A DNA stretch of 63,590 nt from Acidobacteriota bacterium (GTDB lineage: Bacteria; Acidobacteriota; Terriglobia; Terriglobales; Acidobacteriaceae), in assembly GCA_021803035.1 (NCBI GenBank), contig JAJZME010000009.1, positions 1 to 63,590 of the forward strand. The letters are read 5' to 3'. Each line of letters starts with the position of its first letter. The stretch's first letter is position 1. Below, in pieces: positions 44,176-53,519 of this stretch. The notes under the pieces were generated by a model, which was given only the letters and a program-made list of their open reading frames with translations, was not told the origin of the DNA and made no database searches. The position numbers were made by a program, and so were the translations under genes.

Positions 44176-46209
44176 TCAGCAGTGCAAAGCCGGAGATCGG
44201 GCGAGCATTTCTGGCTGGACGATGTCGCTGGCCGTTGCGTGAGGCAAGAAGACGGAGATCACGGTTCCGCCGCCGCTGCCGCTTTGGGCGGGCTTGCTCC
44301 GCAGCCGAATGGTTCCGTTGTAGCCGCGCACGATGCTTTCCGCGACCCACAGCCCGAGGCCGGCGCCGCCTTCCGTCTTGGTGGTGAAAAACGGTTCGAA
44401 GATTCTGGCGCGATCCTTGCGCGCAATCCCGCGGCCATTATCGGCGATGATGACCTGCACGCCCTTCATTTCCGGCATGTGCGGGTCGCATCCGGTCCGC
44501 GTCCTGACCTGAATCACACCGCCGTCGCGCACAGCTTCAAGCGCATTGATGAGAAGGTTGGAAAAGAGGTGGCGAAGCTCGCCGCGCTTACCCACCAGTT
44601 CCTCATCACAGAAGTACTGTTTGACGATCGTCGCGCGCTTCTCCTTGATTTTGGTGGCGTATAGATCAAGGACCTGGTCGAGCACCTCGGAGACTTGAAT
44701 GACCGCCGGCCGCGATGACTCACGATAGAGCCCCAGCATCTGATTGGAGATGTGGGTGACGCGTGCCAACTCCTGCTCGGCGGCCTGCACGTAGCCCTTG
44801 AGAGCGGGATCGCCGTCCTCGGTATGACAGTGCAGCAGATAAAGAAGATTGGTGACCGCGGCCAGGGGGTTGTTGATCTCGTGGGCCAGCGTGGAAGCCA
44901 TGCGCGCGGTGACCGCGAGTTTTTCGGCTTTTCGTAATTCTTCCTCCGCCAGGCGCTGGTTCTGGATGTCAGTGCAGGTGCCGAACCACTTCCTGATTGC
45001 GCCGTCTCGGTCCCGCATCGGGATGCCGCGCGCCAGAATCCAGGCGTAGGTGCCGTTCGCGGCGCGGAGACGGCATTCCACCTCGTAGGGCATGCCTTTG
45101 GCTATGGATTCGTTCCAGCGGCCGAGGACGCGCGACGCATCTTCGGGATGGAGGACTCGCTTCCAGCCAACGAAGCCCAGGCTCTCCTGCATGGAGAGCC
45201 CTGTAAACCGGCACCAGGACTCGCTGATATAGTCCACTGAACCATCGGCGGTCGTGGTCCAGACCATTTGCGGGATCAGCTCGGCCAGGGTGCGGAAGCG
45301 CGCTTCGCTTTCGGCCAACCTTTGAATGCCGCGCTGGCGCAGGATGGAGACGGCAAGGAGGTTCGCCATCGATTGAATGAAGGCAATATCGTCGGCGGTG
45401 AAGGCATGCGCGGCCGTTGCATGCACGCCCAGCACTCCAAACGGACCCTCTTTGCCGGCGATGGGGACGAGCAGGCTGCTGACCACCTTATGGTCTGACA
45501 AGAGCGAGGAAGTTGCGAATCGGGTATCGGTGCGATCGTCTTCGACCACCACCGGCGCACCGGACGCCAGTGTGTATCCGGCCTGCGATTGGAGGCCCGC
45601 TTCAACGATGGCCTTGCCCACCGTGCCGGGTTTCCAGCCCACACCGGCAACGAGGAGGAAATTATCGTGCTCGGGAGTCAGTTGCAGCACCTTGCAATAC
45701 TCGACCCTCAGTGTGTGCGCAACCAGCCGCGTGCTGTAGTCCAGGAATTTCTGCAGATCGTCCTCGACCAGAGCGCGACGGCCCGTTTCCGCTACGGCGA
45801 CCGCTTGTCGCCATTTCCTCCGCAGCCTCTTTTCGGACCTGCGCAGACTTTCGCTCAGGGTTGCAGTGACAGTTCCCACCGCAAGAAAGAGCGCAATCTG
45901 CATGGCCTCATCGGGAGTAAACACCGGAGGGCCAGCGGTGAAGGTGTAAACGGCGGCGATGGCCGACAACAGGGTGCCCAGCAGCCCTGGCCAGAACCCG
46001 CCCAACCATGCACTCAGGAGGATCGGAATGTAGTAGAAGATGAATGGGCCATGGTGAAACACGCTACGTGACCAGAGCGTGACGGCGAAGGCGAGAACCA
46101 CCAGGATTACCGCAGTGCCGTACCGCACCAAGGCAGCGGGCCTCCACAAAGCAATTGGCTTCGGCTTGCCTGCGGCCAGACGGTGGAGTCCCCGAACAAA
46201 TGTGCCCAT
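44176..46209 (-). CDS. membrane sensor histidine kinase (DUF4118-GAF-PAS-HisKA-HATPase)
   Basis: A 677-residue kinase. Residues about 28-105 form the four-helix DUF4118/KdpD-like membrane module; about 135-290 is a GAF domain; about 300-420 a PAS domain with its PAC tail (ARGIPMRDRDGAIRKWFGTCTDI). The dimerisation/phosphoacceptor helix has LAHEINNPLAAV (H-box), then NLLINALEAV (N box), ADNGRGI (G1) and EGGAGLGLW (G2). No response regulator gene is adjacent, so it is an orphan; the signal is unknown. ATG 46209 has GGAGG seven nt upstream, better than ATG 46233. Confidence 0.9.
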   Translation of the reverse strand: MGTFVRGLHRLAAGKPKPIALWRPAALVRYGTAVILVVLAFAVTLWSRSVFHHGPFIFYYIPILLSAWLGGFWPGLLGTLLSAIAAVYTFTAGPPVFTPDEAMQIALFLAVGTVTATLSESLRRSEKRLRRKWRQAVAVAETGRRALVEDDLQKFLDYSTRLVAHTLRVEYCKVLQLTPEHDNFLLVAGVGWKPGTVGKAIVEAGLQSQAGYTLASGAPVVVEDDRTDTRFATSSLLSDHKVVSSLLVPIAGKEGPFGVLGVHATAAHAFTADDIAFIQSMANLLAVSILRQRGIQRLAESEARFRTLAELIPQMVWTTTADGSVDYISESWCRFTGLSMQESLGFVGWKRVLHPEDASRVLGRWNESIAKGMPYEVECRLRAANGTYAWILARGIPMRDRDGAIRKWFGTCTDIQNQRLAEEELRKAEKLAVTARMASTLAHEINNPLAAVTNLLYLLHCHTEDGDPALKGYVQAAEQELARVTHISNQMLGLYRESSRPAVIQVSEVLDQVLDLYATKIKEKRATIVKQYFCDEELVGKRGELRHLFSNLLINALEAVRDGGVIQVRTRTGCDPHMPEMKGVQVIIADNGRGIARKDRARIFEPFFTTKTEGGAGLGLWVAESIVRGYNGTIRLRSKPAQSGSGGGTVISVFLPHATASDIVQPEMLARSPALHC

Positions 46210-46660
46210 CACGGTCCTCCGGGATTGTTGCATGTATACCGGAGCTGAGCGGGAACATCACCATGAAGCAGGCCCGGGATATGTACTTCGCTGAGCTGTG
46301 GGGGAATTGTAGCACACCCCTGAATAATGTCATTGCCGTGAAATGAACCTCGTTTCCGGCTGGACTCGCAATAGGCGTCCCGCGACGGCCGAAGGCGCGC
46401 TCATTTTAAGCTGCTTAGGGCGCGACTGAAGCCATGCCGTTGCAATGCACGGAGTTTTTGAAGCCCGGACCTCTTGCAGAGCCGGATTGCGGGCCTAGCG
46501 CGGGCGTGTGGGCACTGCCTCTTTGTGGATTTGCGGAACGGACTAAAAGCAGCCACAAGAAGGCCCCGCGTCAAAAATTATCCCCGCGTTCAGGGGTACG
46601 ATGTAGGCTGCAACGAATGTGCAATCAACGACGATCCGACCACCGGTAAGGAGGAAGCAT
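46210..46660. other. 450-bp divergent intergenic region with repeat copy
   Basis: No gene recognised. It separates the histidine kinase from gldA and contains repeat copy 3 (46424-46466). The gldA promoter should lie in the last 150 bp, but no clear hexamers are seen. Confidence 0.4.
46424..46466. repeat. dispersed repeat remnant, copy 3
   Basis: GACTGAAGCCATGCC (46424-46438), then GGAGTTTTTGAAGCCC (46451-46466), the same two blocks as at 9153-9207 with a shorter spacer. Confidence 0.45.
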
Positions 46661-47776
46661 ATGCTCAAAGTATTCTGCGCTCCGGCCCGCTACACGCAGG
46701 GGCCTCATGCCACGGATCAACTTGGCTCCGAGATGCGCAACCTCGGACTGGATGGACCGGCGCTGATCATCGCCGGAGGCAGCGCCATGCGGCTGCTTGC
46801 GGAGACGTGGACGAAGAGCTTCGCGGAGGCAGGCATGCGGCATGAGGTTTTCCGCTTTGCCGGCGAGTGCACGGCGGCGGAGATCCGGCGGGGATGCCAG
46901 GCGGCGCGGGAGGCCGCGGCGCGGGTTGTGATCGGCGCCGGCGGCGGCAAGGTTCTGGATACGGCGCGCGCCGTGGCCGCGGATCTTTCGCTGCCGGTGG
47001 TCAATTGCCCGACGATCGCCTCCAGCGACGCTCCGTGCAGCGCGCTGTCGGTGATCTATACCGATGCGGGAGCGGTGGAAACATATCGCATTTACCGGCG
47101 CAATCCGGACCTGGTGCTGGTGGACACGACGGTGATTGCGCAAAGCCCGGTGCGTCTGCTGGTGGCGGGCATAGGCGATGCGTTGGCCACATGGTTCGAG
47201 GCCAAGGTCTGCGTGGAAGGAGGCGTGAAAAATATGCGCGGCGGCGCTTCCACGCGCAGCGCTCTGGCGCTGGCCGAACTGTGCTATGAAACGCTCCTGG
47301 CGGACGGCACAGCCGCTATTGATGCGCTGCGCCGGCAGGAGCCCAACGATGCGCTGGAACGCCTGGTGGAAGCCAACACGCTGCTTTCCGGGCTGGGCTT
47401 TGAGTCTTCCGGCCTGGCCGCAGCCCACGCCATCCACAACGGACTGACCATGGCGCCGGGCACCCACAGCTACATGCACGGCGAAAAGGTGGCGTTCGGA
47501 CTGCTGGCGCAATTGATGCTGGAGTCGCAGCCCGGGTCCGTGATCGAAGAAGTGCTGGGATTTGCAAACAGCGTGGGTTTGCCGACGACATTGGCCGACA
47601 TTGGGGTTGCCAGCCCCAGCCGGGAACTGCTTGAGACAATTGCGCAGCGAGCAACCGCGGCCGGTGAAACCATCCACAATGAGCCAATGGCGGTTACTCC
47701 GCAACTGGTGGTGGAAGCTATGCGCGCGGCCGATGCCGCCGGGGCTGCGTTTCGCCGGTCCATGCGTTGGCAGTAA
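46661..47776 (+). CDS. gldA: glycerol dehydrogenase GldA (iron/zinc alcohol dehydrogenase)
   Basis: A 371-residue NAD-dependent dehydrogenase oxidising glycerol to dihydroxyacetone. The nucleotide-binding GAGGGKVLDTARAVA (92-106) and PTIASSDAPCSALSVIY precede the metal ligands: Asp173 in GIGDAL, a His in AAHAIHNG and another in MHGEKVAFG, as in family members. AAGGAGGAAGCAT precedes ATG 46661. It stands alone; no glpF or dihydroxyacetone kinase gene is next to it, though an aquaporin-like channel is encoded at 9718. Confidence 0.92.
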   Translation: MLKVFCAPARYTQGPHATDQLGSEMRNLGLDGPALIIAGGSAMRLLAETWTKSFAEAGMRHEVFRFAGECTAAEIRRGCQAAREAAARVVIGAGGGKVLDTARAVAADLSLPVVNCPTIASSDAPCSALSVIYTDAGAVETYRIYRRNPDLVLVDTTVIAQSPVRLLVAGIGDALATWFEAKVCVEGGVKNMRGGASTRSALALAELCYETLLADGTAAIDALRRQEPNDALERLVEANTLLSGLGFESSGLAAAHAIHNGLTMAPGTHSYMHGEKVAFGLLAQLMLESQPGSVIEEVLGFANSVGLPTTLADIGVASPSRELLETIAQRATAAGETIHNEPMAVTPQLVVEAMRAADAAGAAFRRSMRWQ

Positions 47777-47821
47777 GCGCTGAAGCCGGAGGCGGGAGAA
47801 GCAAAATGCCCCTGCCACGCG

Positions 47822-48763
47822 TCAGAGAATCTCCAGCGCGGCCGTTCCCTTGCGAGGCGGAATGAACCGGTTGGCGCGCGAAGCGATGGAGAGAGTTTCG
47901 CGGCTGAGCAGCTTGCGAATCTGCGCGCGTGCGTGCTCGGCCCAGGGGCCGCATTGATCGATCTTCAGATATGCCTGCCAGTGCCGGAGCGCGGCGCGAG
48001 GCTTTTCCAGGCGCTCGAAGGCCAGGGCGAGGTTGTAATGCGCATCGGCGTAGCGCGGCGCCAGCGCGACGGCCTGGCGATAGGCGGCAATCGACTCGTC
48101 GAGACGGCCCAGCTCGTCGAGCACGTTGCCGAGATCGAAGTAGGCCAGCACGTAGGCGGGATCGACCTCGGTGGCCCGCCGGTAGAGCCTTTCGGCGCGG
48201 TCGTATTCGCGCAGATGAAACGCGATGGTTCCCAGATTGATGTAGGCGGCCGCGTAACGGGGATCGAGGTCGAGAATCTCTTCGTAGAGGGAGATGGCCT
48301 GCTGTTTTTCGCCGGCTTCCTCGGCCTGCACGGCGGCAAGAAAGCGGTCCTGCAGGCCACGCGGCTCCGCCGCAGCGGTGCGGCGCAGCGGCGCAGGTTC
48401 GGGAGTGACGGTGGGGCTGTCGTCGGCCTCGGCGCGTTCGAAGTCAAACAATAGTTGCCTTCGGATGGGGTCCACCATGGCGCCGTGATGGCGGAAGGCA
48501 AGGCGCGTGCCGGTGCGCACCACGCGCGCTTCGAGCAGCGGATTTGCCATGCCGCCCACAGCCTTCATGGCCAGGATGGAGTGCCGGATCGAGGCTGCGG
48601 ATACGGCTTCCTCGCGCAGCGCGCGCAGGATCCGCAACTGGCCGAGATCCTGGAAGGAGTAGGTTTGCTGTTGGGGAATGAGCCCGGCACGCTCCCACCC
48701 CTGCAACTGGTGGATGCTGATCCGCAAGATGCGTATTGCGTCCTGACGGCTATAGCTGGTCAC
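47822..48763 (-). CDS. MerR-type DNA-binding domain fused to TPR repeats
   Basis: A 313-residue protein. Residues about 1-75 are a MerR-like winged helix (YSRQDAIRILRISIHQLQGWERAGLIPQQQTYSFQDLGQLRILRALRE); about 145-275 hold three to four TPR units (AAAYINLGTIAFHLREYDRAERLYRRATEVDPA and AYFDLGNVLDELGRLDESIAAYRQAVALAP) that bind a partner protein. A linker with AAPLRR-like basic residues joins them. This is not the classic metal-sensing MerR, so the fused TPR likely provides the input. GTG 48763 has GGGAG about 9 nt before it. Confidence 0.87.
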   Translation of the reverse strand: MTSYSRQDAIRILRISIHQLQGWERAGLIPQQQTYSFQDLGQLRILRALREEAVSAASIRHSILAMKAVGGMANPLLEARVVRTGTRLAFRHHGAMVDPIRRQLLFDFERAEADDSPTVTPEPAPLRRTAAAEPRGLQDRFLAAVQAEEAGEKQQAISLYEEILDLDPRYAAAYINLGTIAFHLREYDRAERLYRRATEVDPAYVLAYFDLGNVLDELGRLDESIAAYRQAVALAPRYADAHYNLALAFERLEKPRAALRHWQAYLKIDQCGPWAEHARAQIRKLLSRETLSIASRANRFIPPRKGTAALEIL

Positions 48764-48990
48764 TCTTGAACGCTCCCTATGTTGGTACAGTTCGGCCTCG
48801 GAGCCTGCATCGTACATTCACTGAGGAACCGCTCTTGGAAACGATTATGCCAAGAGCCGCCGTGGATATGAGGTACGGAACTTGCGCGAGAGCAAAAAAT
48901 CCGTGGATAACGAGTACCCGATTAGGTTCCCGGAAGGGGAATGAGATAAAAGGCGCGGGAGACGGCGAAGGCAGGCGAGGCGGGGTACGC

Positions 48991-49066
48991 TGGAGCCGAC
49001 GGTCAGACTTGAACTGACGACCTGCTGATTACGAATCAGCTGCTCTACCAACTGAGCTACGTCGGC
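48991..49066 (-). tRNA. tRNA-Thr(CGU)
   Basis: Minus-strand GCCGACGTAGCTCAG... folds as a canonical tRNA: acceptor GCCGACG with CGTCGGC, anticodon loop TTCGTAA giving anticodon CGT (reads ACG), a GTTCAAG T loop, discriminator U and encoded CCA. It is 76 nt, with a promoter at 49078-49106. Confidence 0.96.
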
Positions 49067-49077
49067 TTGCTGCTCAG

Positions 49078-49106
49078 ATTGTATCGTCACGCCAATGGAA
49101 GGTAAA
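49078..49106 (-). promoter_or_regulatory. tRNA-Thr promoter
   Basis: Minus-strand TTTACC (49101-49106), 17-nt spacer, TACAAT (49078-49083), with the predicted start about 5 nt before the tRNA. Confidence 0.55.
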
Positions 49107-49160
49107 GTTGACGGGAGTCCTCTACGCGGGGATTGGCCGTCAGCTGAGTGCGGGTGACCG

Positions 49161-49412
49161 ATGAGCATCCTGACACAAACTCTTCAGCTCGCCTTCAAGA
49201 TCGCCTTCGTGTGGGCGGCTGGATTCTTGATCGCGGTCGCGGTTCGCGCCGGATTGCCCGACAAGATGGGGATTACCCTATTCGGCGGCCGCAGCGCGAT
49301 CTTTGTCCCCTTCAGCCGTCTGGGCTTCTGGACCTGCATGTTGGCGGCTCTCACTGTGACCTGCATGGTGGTCATCCAGGCCATGCTTGTCGACATCGGC
49401 TTCCGCCCATAG
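49161..49412 (+). CDS. small membrane protein of unknown function
   Basis: An 83-residue product with two hydrophobic segments (LAFKIAFVWAAGFLIAVAV near the N terminus and FWTCMLAALTVTCMVVIQAML near the C terminus) separated by a polar hairpin FGGRSAIFVPFSR. Both termini are probably on the same side of the membrane. No family is recognised. A GGGTGA lies ahead of the ATG. It stands between tRNA-Thr and a 400-bp empty stretch, with no operon partner. Confidence 0.55.
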   Translation: MSILTQTLQLAFKIAFVWAAGFLIAVAVRAGLPDKMGITLFGGRSAIFVPFSRLGFWTCMLAALTVTCMVVIQAMLVDIGFRP

Positions 49413-49817
49413 CCGTGCGAGGCATGCGAAAGGCGGCGAAGATCACCGTCCGGACAGGGGATACGCTCCGCGCCGCCTGCCGGGCCACGCGGCCGGAAAA
49501 GAACCGGCGGAAAATGGGCCTCGAAAAGCGGAAAGAGCCGCCCGGCAACAGGGCAGCTCTCTCCCAGGGAGAATAGTTCCAACGGAGGCAAAGCCATCAG
49601 AACTTTCTGCGTGCATAGTAGGAGCGGGGACTGGGAGTGTCAAGGAGAAAACTTTGAATAAATAAAGTATTTATTTTCAATTATTTTCCGGGAGGCTCCA
49701 TTATTTCTGACGCAGTCTTTCTTTGCCATGTGTTCGCCTTTTCGCCTAGGCTGTTTTCCGTTATTTCGGGGGGTTTCTTAGGGTTTATGTCCAGATTTCC
49801 ACAGGCGGGAATCGCCG
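49413..49817. other. 405-bp intergenic region
   Basis: No gene. It contains a stem-loop at 49534-49560 and an AT-rich inverted repeat AATAAATA/TATTTATT near 49660-49680. The latter stands out sharply against the surrounding GC-rich DNA. Confidence 0.4.
49534..49560 (-). terminator. stem-loop, possible terminator
   Basis: AGAGC-GCCC paired with GGGC-GCTCT around one mismatch, 7-nt loop, followed on the minus strand by a loose T-rich stretch. Weak, but it is the only stem-loop between the DUF6599 gene and tRNA-Thr. Confidence 0.3.
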
Positions 49818-51026
49818 TTAACCCTTCGGATGCGGCCCGTTTGCCTTTGCTTGTGAATCGTCCCGTTTTTCGAGCAGGTTGAGGCGGATGAACTCCTCAT
49901 CGTAAATCGAGGACGCTGGCTTGCCGCGCGCCATGCGATAGAGGACCCTGCCTCCGCCGAGGAAGAAGCCGAGCAGGATGGCTGCGCCCCCCAGGATCAG
50001 TACCAGGCTGGTAATGCCAACCAGCAACTGGCCGGTCATGGCGATCTGCGACTTCTCGGGCACGGGAATGGTGGTCAGATTTGCCGAGTAGTGCACGAGC
50101 TCCAGCAGGCGGTGGCTTTGATCGGGAATGGCGTCGCCGCTGACGATGGCGACCAGAGGGCCGCTGCGGCGCACTTCCAGCGACGCCTGATCGGAGTTTT
50201 CAAGCGCCTTGGTGAACGGCGGCTGCGCCTTGCTGCCAGCCTTGAGATAGGCGCGAATCTCGCGCTCCCGTACGGCGGCCATCTGCGGCTCGGGGTAGTT
50301 GATGATGGTGAGCGTGGCCATGCCCGAGGACAGCGCGTAGTTGGCGGTTACGGTTTCGGCGCCATTGTTGAAGCCGATGAGGCTGGGGGGCAGCACGCCA
50401 CCCGCGCCCGTGTAGCTGGCTGGCCCGAGCGCGTAATGGGTTGTTTGTGGTTTGAGCGAACCGGGCGGCAGGAAGGCCAGGACCGGCGGCAGGATGGCCT
50501 GGTTGCCCGTGGCGACGGGCAACCGGCGGGCGATTTCGCGCATTTCGGCGGCGGACATGGGGCCGATGCGCGAAAACTTCGCTTCGACCACCGCGGTGCC
50601 CTTCCAGAACAGGACACGGTTGTTGTCCGAGGCACCGCCGGTTCCGACGTCCACTTTCGGCCAGTTGTTGTGGCGGTAATAGGAATAAGCGCCATAGGAG
50701 CCGGTCACATCGCCAAAGCGCAGCGCGCGCAGGGTGAGGGTTTCGCCGTCGCGTTTGTAGTGCTCCTCAACGGCGTTGACAAAGCCGTACTCGCTGAGGG
50801 CCTCGGCGTTGGCGGGATCGACTTTGGCGGCGCTGGAAAAAGTCTGCGGCTTGCCTGCCTCTACCCATCCGTCGAAGACGCTGGGCAACTTAAGGGGCAG
50901 TGGCGGCAGGACCAGAGGAATGACGGTTTCAGTGCCTGCCGGCGGAGGTGGTGGTGCTTGCGCCGCGGCAACCGCTGGGGCACCGGCCAGCGCCGAAATG
51001 ACGATAAAGATTGCGATCCAGCGCAT
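49818..51026 (-). CDS. DUF6599-type secreted/anchored protein
   Basis: A 402-residue protein with a signal peptide (MRWIAIFIVISALAGAPAVAAAQ), a Pro-rich linker, a large extracytoplasmic domain and one C-terminal membrane helix (LLVGITSLVLILGGAAILLGFFLGG), then a short charged tail. The pattern, including YGFVNAVEEHYKRDGETLTLRALRFGDVTGSYGAY and the late IVSGDAIPDQSHRLLELVHYSA, matches the DUF6599 proteins common in Acidobacteria. The function is unknown; by topology it is tethered in the inner membrane with its bulk in the periplasm. Confidence 0.82.
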   Translation of the reverse strand: MRWIAIFIVISALAGAPAVAAAQAPPPPPAGTETVIPLVLPPLPLKLPSVFDGWVEAGKPQTFSSAAKVDPANAEALSEYGFVNAVEEHYKRDGETLTLRALRFGDVTGSYGAYSYYRHNNWPKVDVGTGGASDNNRVLFWKGTAVVEAKFSRIGPMSAAEMREIARRLPVATGNQAILPPVLAFLPPGSLKPQTTHYALGPASYTGAGGVLPPSLIGFNNGAETVTANYALSSGMATLTIINYPEPQMAAVREREIRAYLKAGSKAQPPFTKALENSDQASLEVRRSGPLVAIVSGDAIPDQSHRLLELVHYSANLTTIPVPEKSQIAMTGQLLVGITSLVLILGGAAILLGFFLGGGRVLYRMARGKPASSIYDEEFIRLNLLEKRDDSQAKANGPHPKG

Positions 51027-51261
51027 TGAGGGCTCCGGTCTTCAGGGTACACTCTCGCCCCCCATCTTTGCGGGATGCAAGCTTACTCCTGTCTTATTGG
51101 ACACTGGCGCCGGTGCAAAGGTTCCCGCGCAGGATGGGCGTTGGCCGGGATCGCTGCCGAGCCCTGCCATGCGAGGCCTTGGCCGGTCCCGCGCTGTATC
51201 CGGTATTCTTGCCAGCAGACCGCATTTCTGATTCCCCATCAGGCAGTGAGGACAAATAAAT

Positions 51262-51972
51262 ATGAAGAACATCAGCCGTAGGTCATTTGTGACCACCGCC
51301 GCGGCAGGCGTTGCCGCATTCGGAGCCATGGGCAGCTCGATTCCATCCGCTCAGGCCCAACCCATCGAAACCAAGTCCGAGTGGGATCTGGCCGCATTCA
51401 ATGATCTGGCCAACCATCCTGCGCGTGTGAAGCAGGTGTTTGATAGCGCCAAGCTCGGGGGAAGTGTTTTCGATCACGCCCGGAACTCGCTCAATGGACT
51501 GCGGTACGGGTTTGGCGTTTCAAAAGATCAGATCCAGATTGTGATTGCGTTGCGCGGGCCGGCCAATCTGATGAATTTCGACGACTACATCTGGAAAAAA
51601 TATCGAGTTGGCGCCTTGTTTCATATCAACGACCCCAAAACCGGCAAGCCCGCGGAGCGGAATGTCTTTTACCCTGGCAAAGCCGGCGTGAAGATGAAAT
51701 ACGCTTCCGACAACATTGAGAGTCCGCACTCGATTTACAACGACGCAAGCATCCAAGCGCTTCAGTATCGGGGAGTGCGGCTCGTAGGCTGCCATATGGC
51801 CACCGAGGGCGCTGCGCAGGGACTTGCCCATAAGAACCACATCAAGCAGGCTCAAGCGGTTTATCAGGATATGATCGCACACACCTTGCCCAACGTGCTC
51901 ATCGTAGCCGCCGCCGTGGCCGCCGTAGCCTTGCTGCAGACCGAGGGCCATTACAGCTATCTCTATATCTGA
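51262..51972 (+). CDS. Tat-exported DsrE/F-like protein
   Basis: A 236-residue protein with a twin-arginine signal (SRRSFVTTAAAGVAAFGAMG). After it comes a single alpha/beta domain. The C-terminal part (QALQYRGVRLVGCHMATEGAAQ and NVLIVAAAVAAVALLQTEGHYSYLYI) follows the DsrE-like pattern of periplasmic sulfur-relay relatives, with one Cys in VGCHM at the position of the DsrE active-site Cys. Tat export suggests folding or a cofactor before export. A sulfur-transfer role is inferred from fold only. Related genes are not adjacent. Confidence 0.68.
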   Translation: MKNISRRSFVTTAAAGVAAFGAMGSSIPSAQAQPIETKSEWDLAAFNDLANHPARVKQVFDSAKLGGSVFDHARNSLNGLRYGFGVSKDQIQIVIALRGPANLMNFDDYIWKKYRVGALFHINDPKTGKPAERNVFYPGKAGVKMKYASDNIESPHSIYNDASIQALQYRGVRLVGCHMATEGAAQGLAHKNHIKQAQAVYQDMIAHTLPNVLIVAAAVAAVALLQTEGHYSYLYI

Positions 51973-52154
51973 ATGTCTCAGCCTGCGTACTGTGCTCTCT
52001 TGAACAAGCCCGGAGCGGCAGGCGGTTTGCCAGGGTCTCTGAGCGGATGATTCTGGACCTGCGGATTGCCAGTCGCATGGACCCAAATCGGGAGATGGGG
52101 CGCCTCGGCCGGTACAAGATCAAGCGGCCAGAGACCGGGCGACAAGCGCAGGGA

Positions 52155-53519
52155 TCAGTTACGCCGCGGGGCGGGGATCGTGGAGGCCAGCCAGGCGTCA
52201 AAGGCATTGAGCGCCCGCTCGCACTGGATGCGATGGCGTTCCTTCTTGTCGCGCACCCGCTTGCGCAGCGTCTCTTCGAGCGGCTCGAGCAGATCGAAGG
52301 TGATGTTGGCGGGCTGGAAGTTTTTAGCGTCGGCGTGGGTGATGTAGTGAACCAGAGAGCCGAGGGCCGTGGCGCGGGGAACTGGCGCGGGCTGGCCGCC
52401 GCGGGCAATCGCCGCCGCGAAGATTCCGGCCAGCATGCCAGTGGCGATGGATTCGGTATAGCCCTCGACGCCGGAGATCTGACCGGCGAACATCAGCCAG
52501 TTTGCCGTTTTGAGCCGCAGGGTTTGATCCAGCAGCGCGGGGGCGCAGATGTAGGTGTTGCGGTGAATCTGGCCGTAGCGCAGGAAGCGGGCGTTTTCCA
52601 GGCCGGGGATGAGGCGCAGCACACGGGCCTGCTCGCCATATTTGAGGTGGTTCTGGAAGCCGACCAGGTTGTAGCTGTCGGCGCGCAGATTTTCCTTGCG
52701 CAGTTGCACCACGGCCCAGGGCGTTTTGCCGGTGCGGGGATCGCGCAGGCCCACCGGCTTCATGGGGCCGAAGCGCAGCGTGTCGCGGCCGCGCCGGGCC
52801 AGGACCTCAATGGGCAGGCAGCCTTCGAAGTACTCCAACTGCTCCCAGTCTTTGCTTTCGGCGGGCTCGGCGGCGAGCAGCGCATCGTAGAAGCGGTCGT
52901 ACTCGGCGCGATCCATGGGGCAGTTGATGTAGTCGGCGGTTCCCTTGTCCCAGCGCGCGGCAAAGTAGACGCGATCCATATCGATCGACTCGGCATCGAC
53001 GATGGGCGAGATGGAATCGTAAAAGGCCAGGCGACCGGCGCCGGTGATGCGCTCGATTTCGGTGCTCAAAGCTGGCGCAGTGAGCGGGCCGGTGGCGACA
53101 ATGGTCAACATTGCGCCAGAGGAGTCTGGGGGATCGAGGCGCTCGACTTCTTCGCGGATGACGCGAATGGCGGGCTGGGCGGCGATGGCGGCGGAGATGC
53201 GCTGGGAGAACTCGATGCGATCGACGGCCAGCGCGTGGCCGGCGGGCACGGCGGTCTCATCGGCGATGCGCAACAGCGCGGAGCCGGCATGGCGCATCTC
53301 CTGCTTGAGCAGCCAGGGCGCGGTGTGCGGCGATTCGCTTTTTAAGGAATTGGAGCAGACCAGCTCGCCGAAGCTGGTGGTCTGGTGAGCCGGGGTGAGG
53401 CGCGGCTTTCCGTCCACGAGAGCGCGCATTTCGTAGAGGTCCACCTGGCATCCGAGGCGGGCTGCGGTTAGCGCGGCCTCAGGGCCGGCGAGGCCGCCGC
53501 CGATGACGCGAATTTTCAC
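52155..53519 (-). CDS. trmFO: methylenetetrahydrofolate--tRNA-(uracil-5-)-methyltransferase TrmFO
   Basis: A 454-residue flavoprotein forming m5U54 (ribothymidine) in the tRNA T loop with methylene-THF and FADH2. The FAD-binding N terminus reads KIRVIGGGLAGPEAALTAARLGCQVDLYEMR, followed by FGELVCSNSLKSE with a catalytic Cys, YINCPMDRAEYDRFYDAL, and FAGQISGVEGYTESIATGMLAG. GTG 53519 overlaps the upstream GNAT stop as GTGA, so translation is coupled. Longer starts in frame would overlap the GNAT gene completely. Confidence 0.95.
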   Translation of the reverse strand: MKIRVIGGGLAGPEAALTAARLGCQVDLYEMRALVDGKPRLTPAHQTTSFGELVCSNSLKSESPHTAPWLLKQEMRHAGSALLRIADETAVPAGHALAVDRIEFSQRISAAIAAQPAIRVIREEVERLDPPDSSGAMLTIVATGPLTAPALSTEIERITGAGRLAFYDSISPIVDAESIDMDRVYFAARWDKGTADYINCPMDRAEYDRFYDALLAAEPAESKDWEQLEYFEGCLPIEVLARRGRDTLRFGPMKPVGLRDPRTGKTPWAVVQLRKENLRADSYNLVGFQNHLKYGEQARVLRLIPGLENARFLRYGQIHRNTYICAPALLDQTLRLKTANWLMFAGQISGVEGYTESIATGMLAGIFAAAIARGGQPAPVPRATALGSLVHYITHADAKNFQPANITFDLLEPLEETLRKRVRDKKERHRIQCERALNAFDAWLASTIPAPRRN

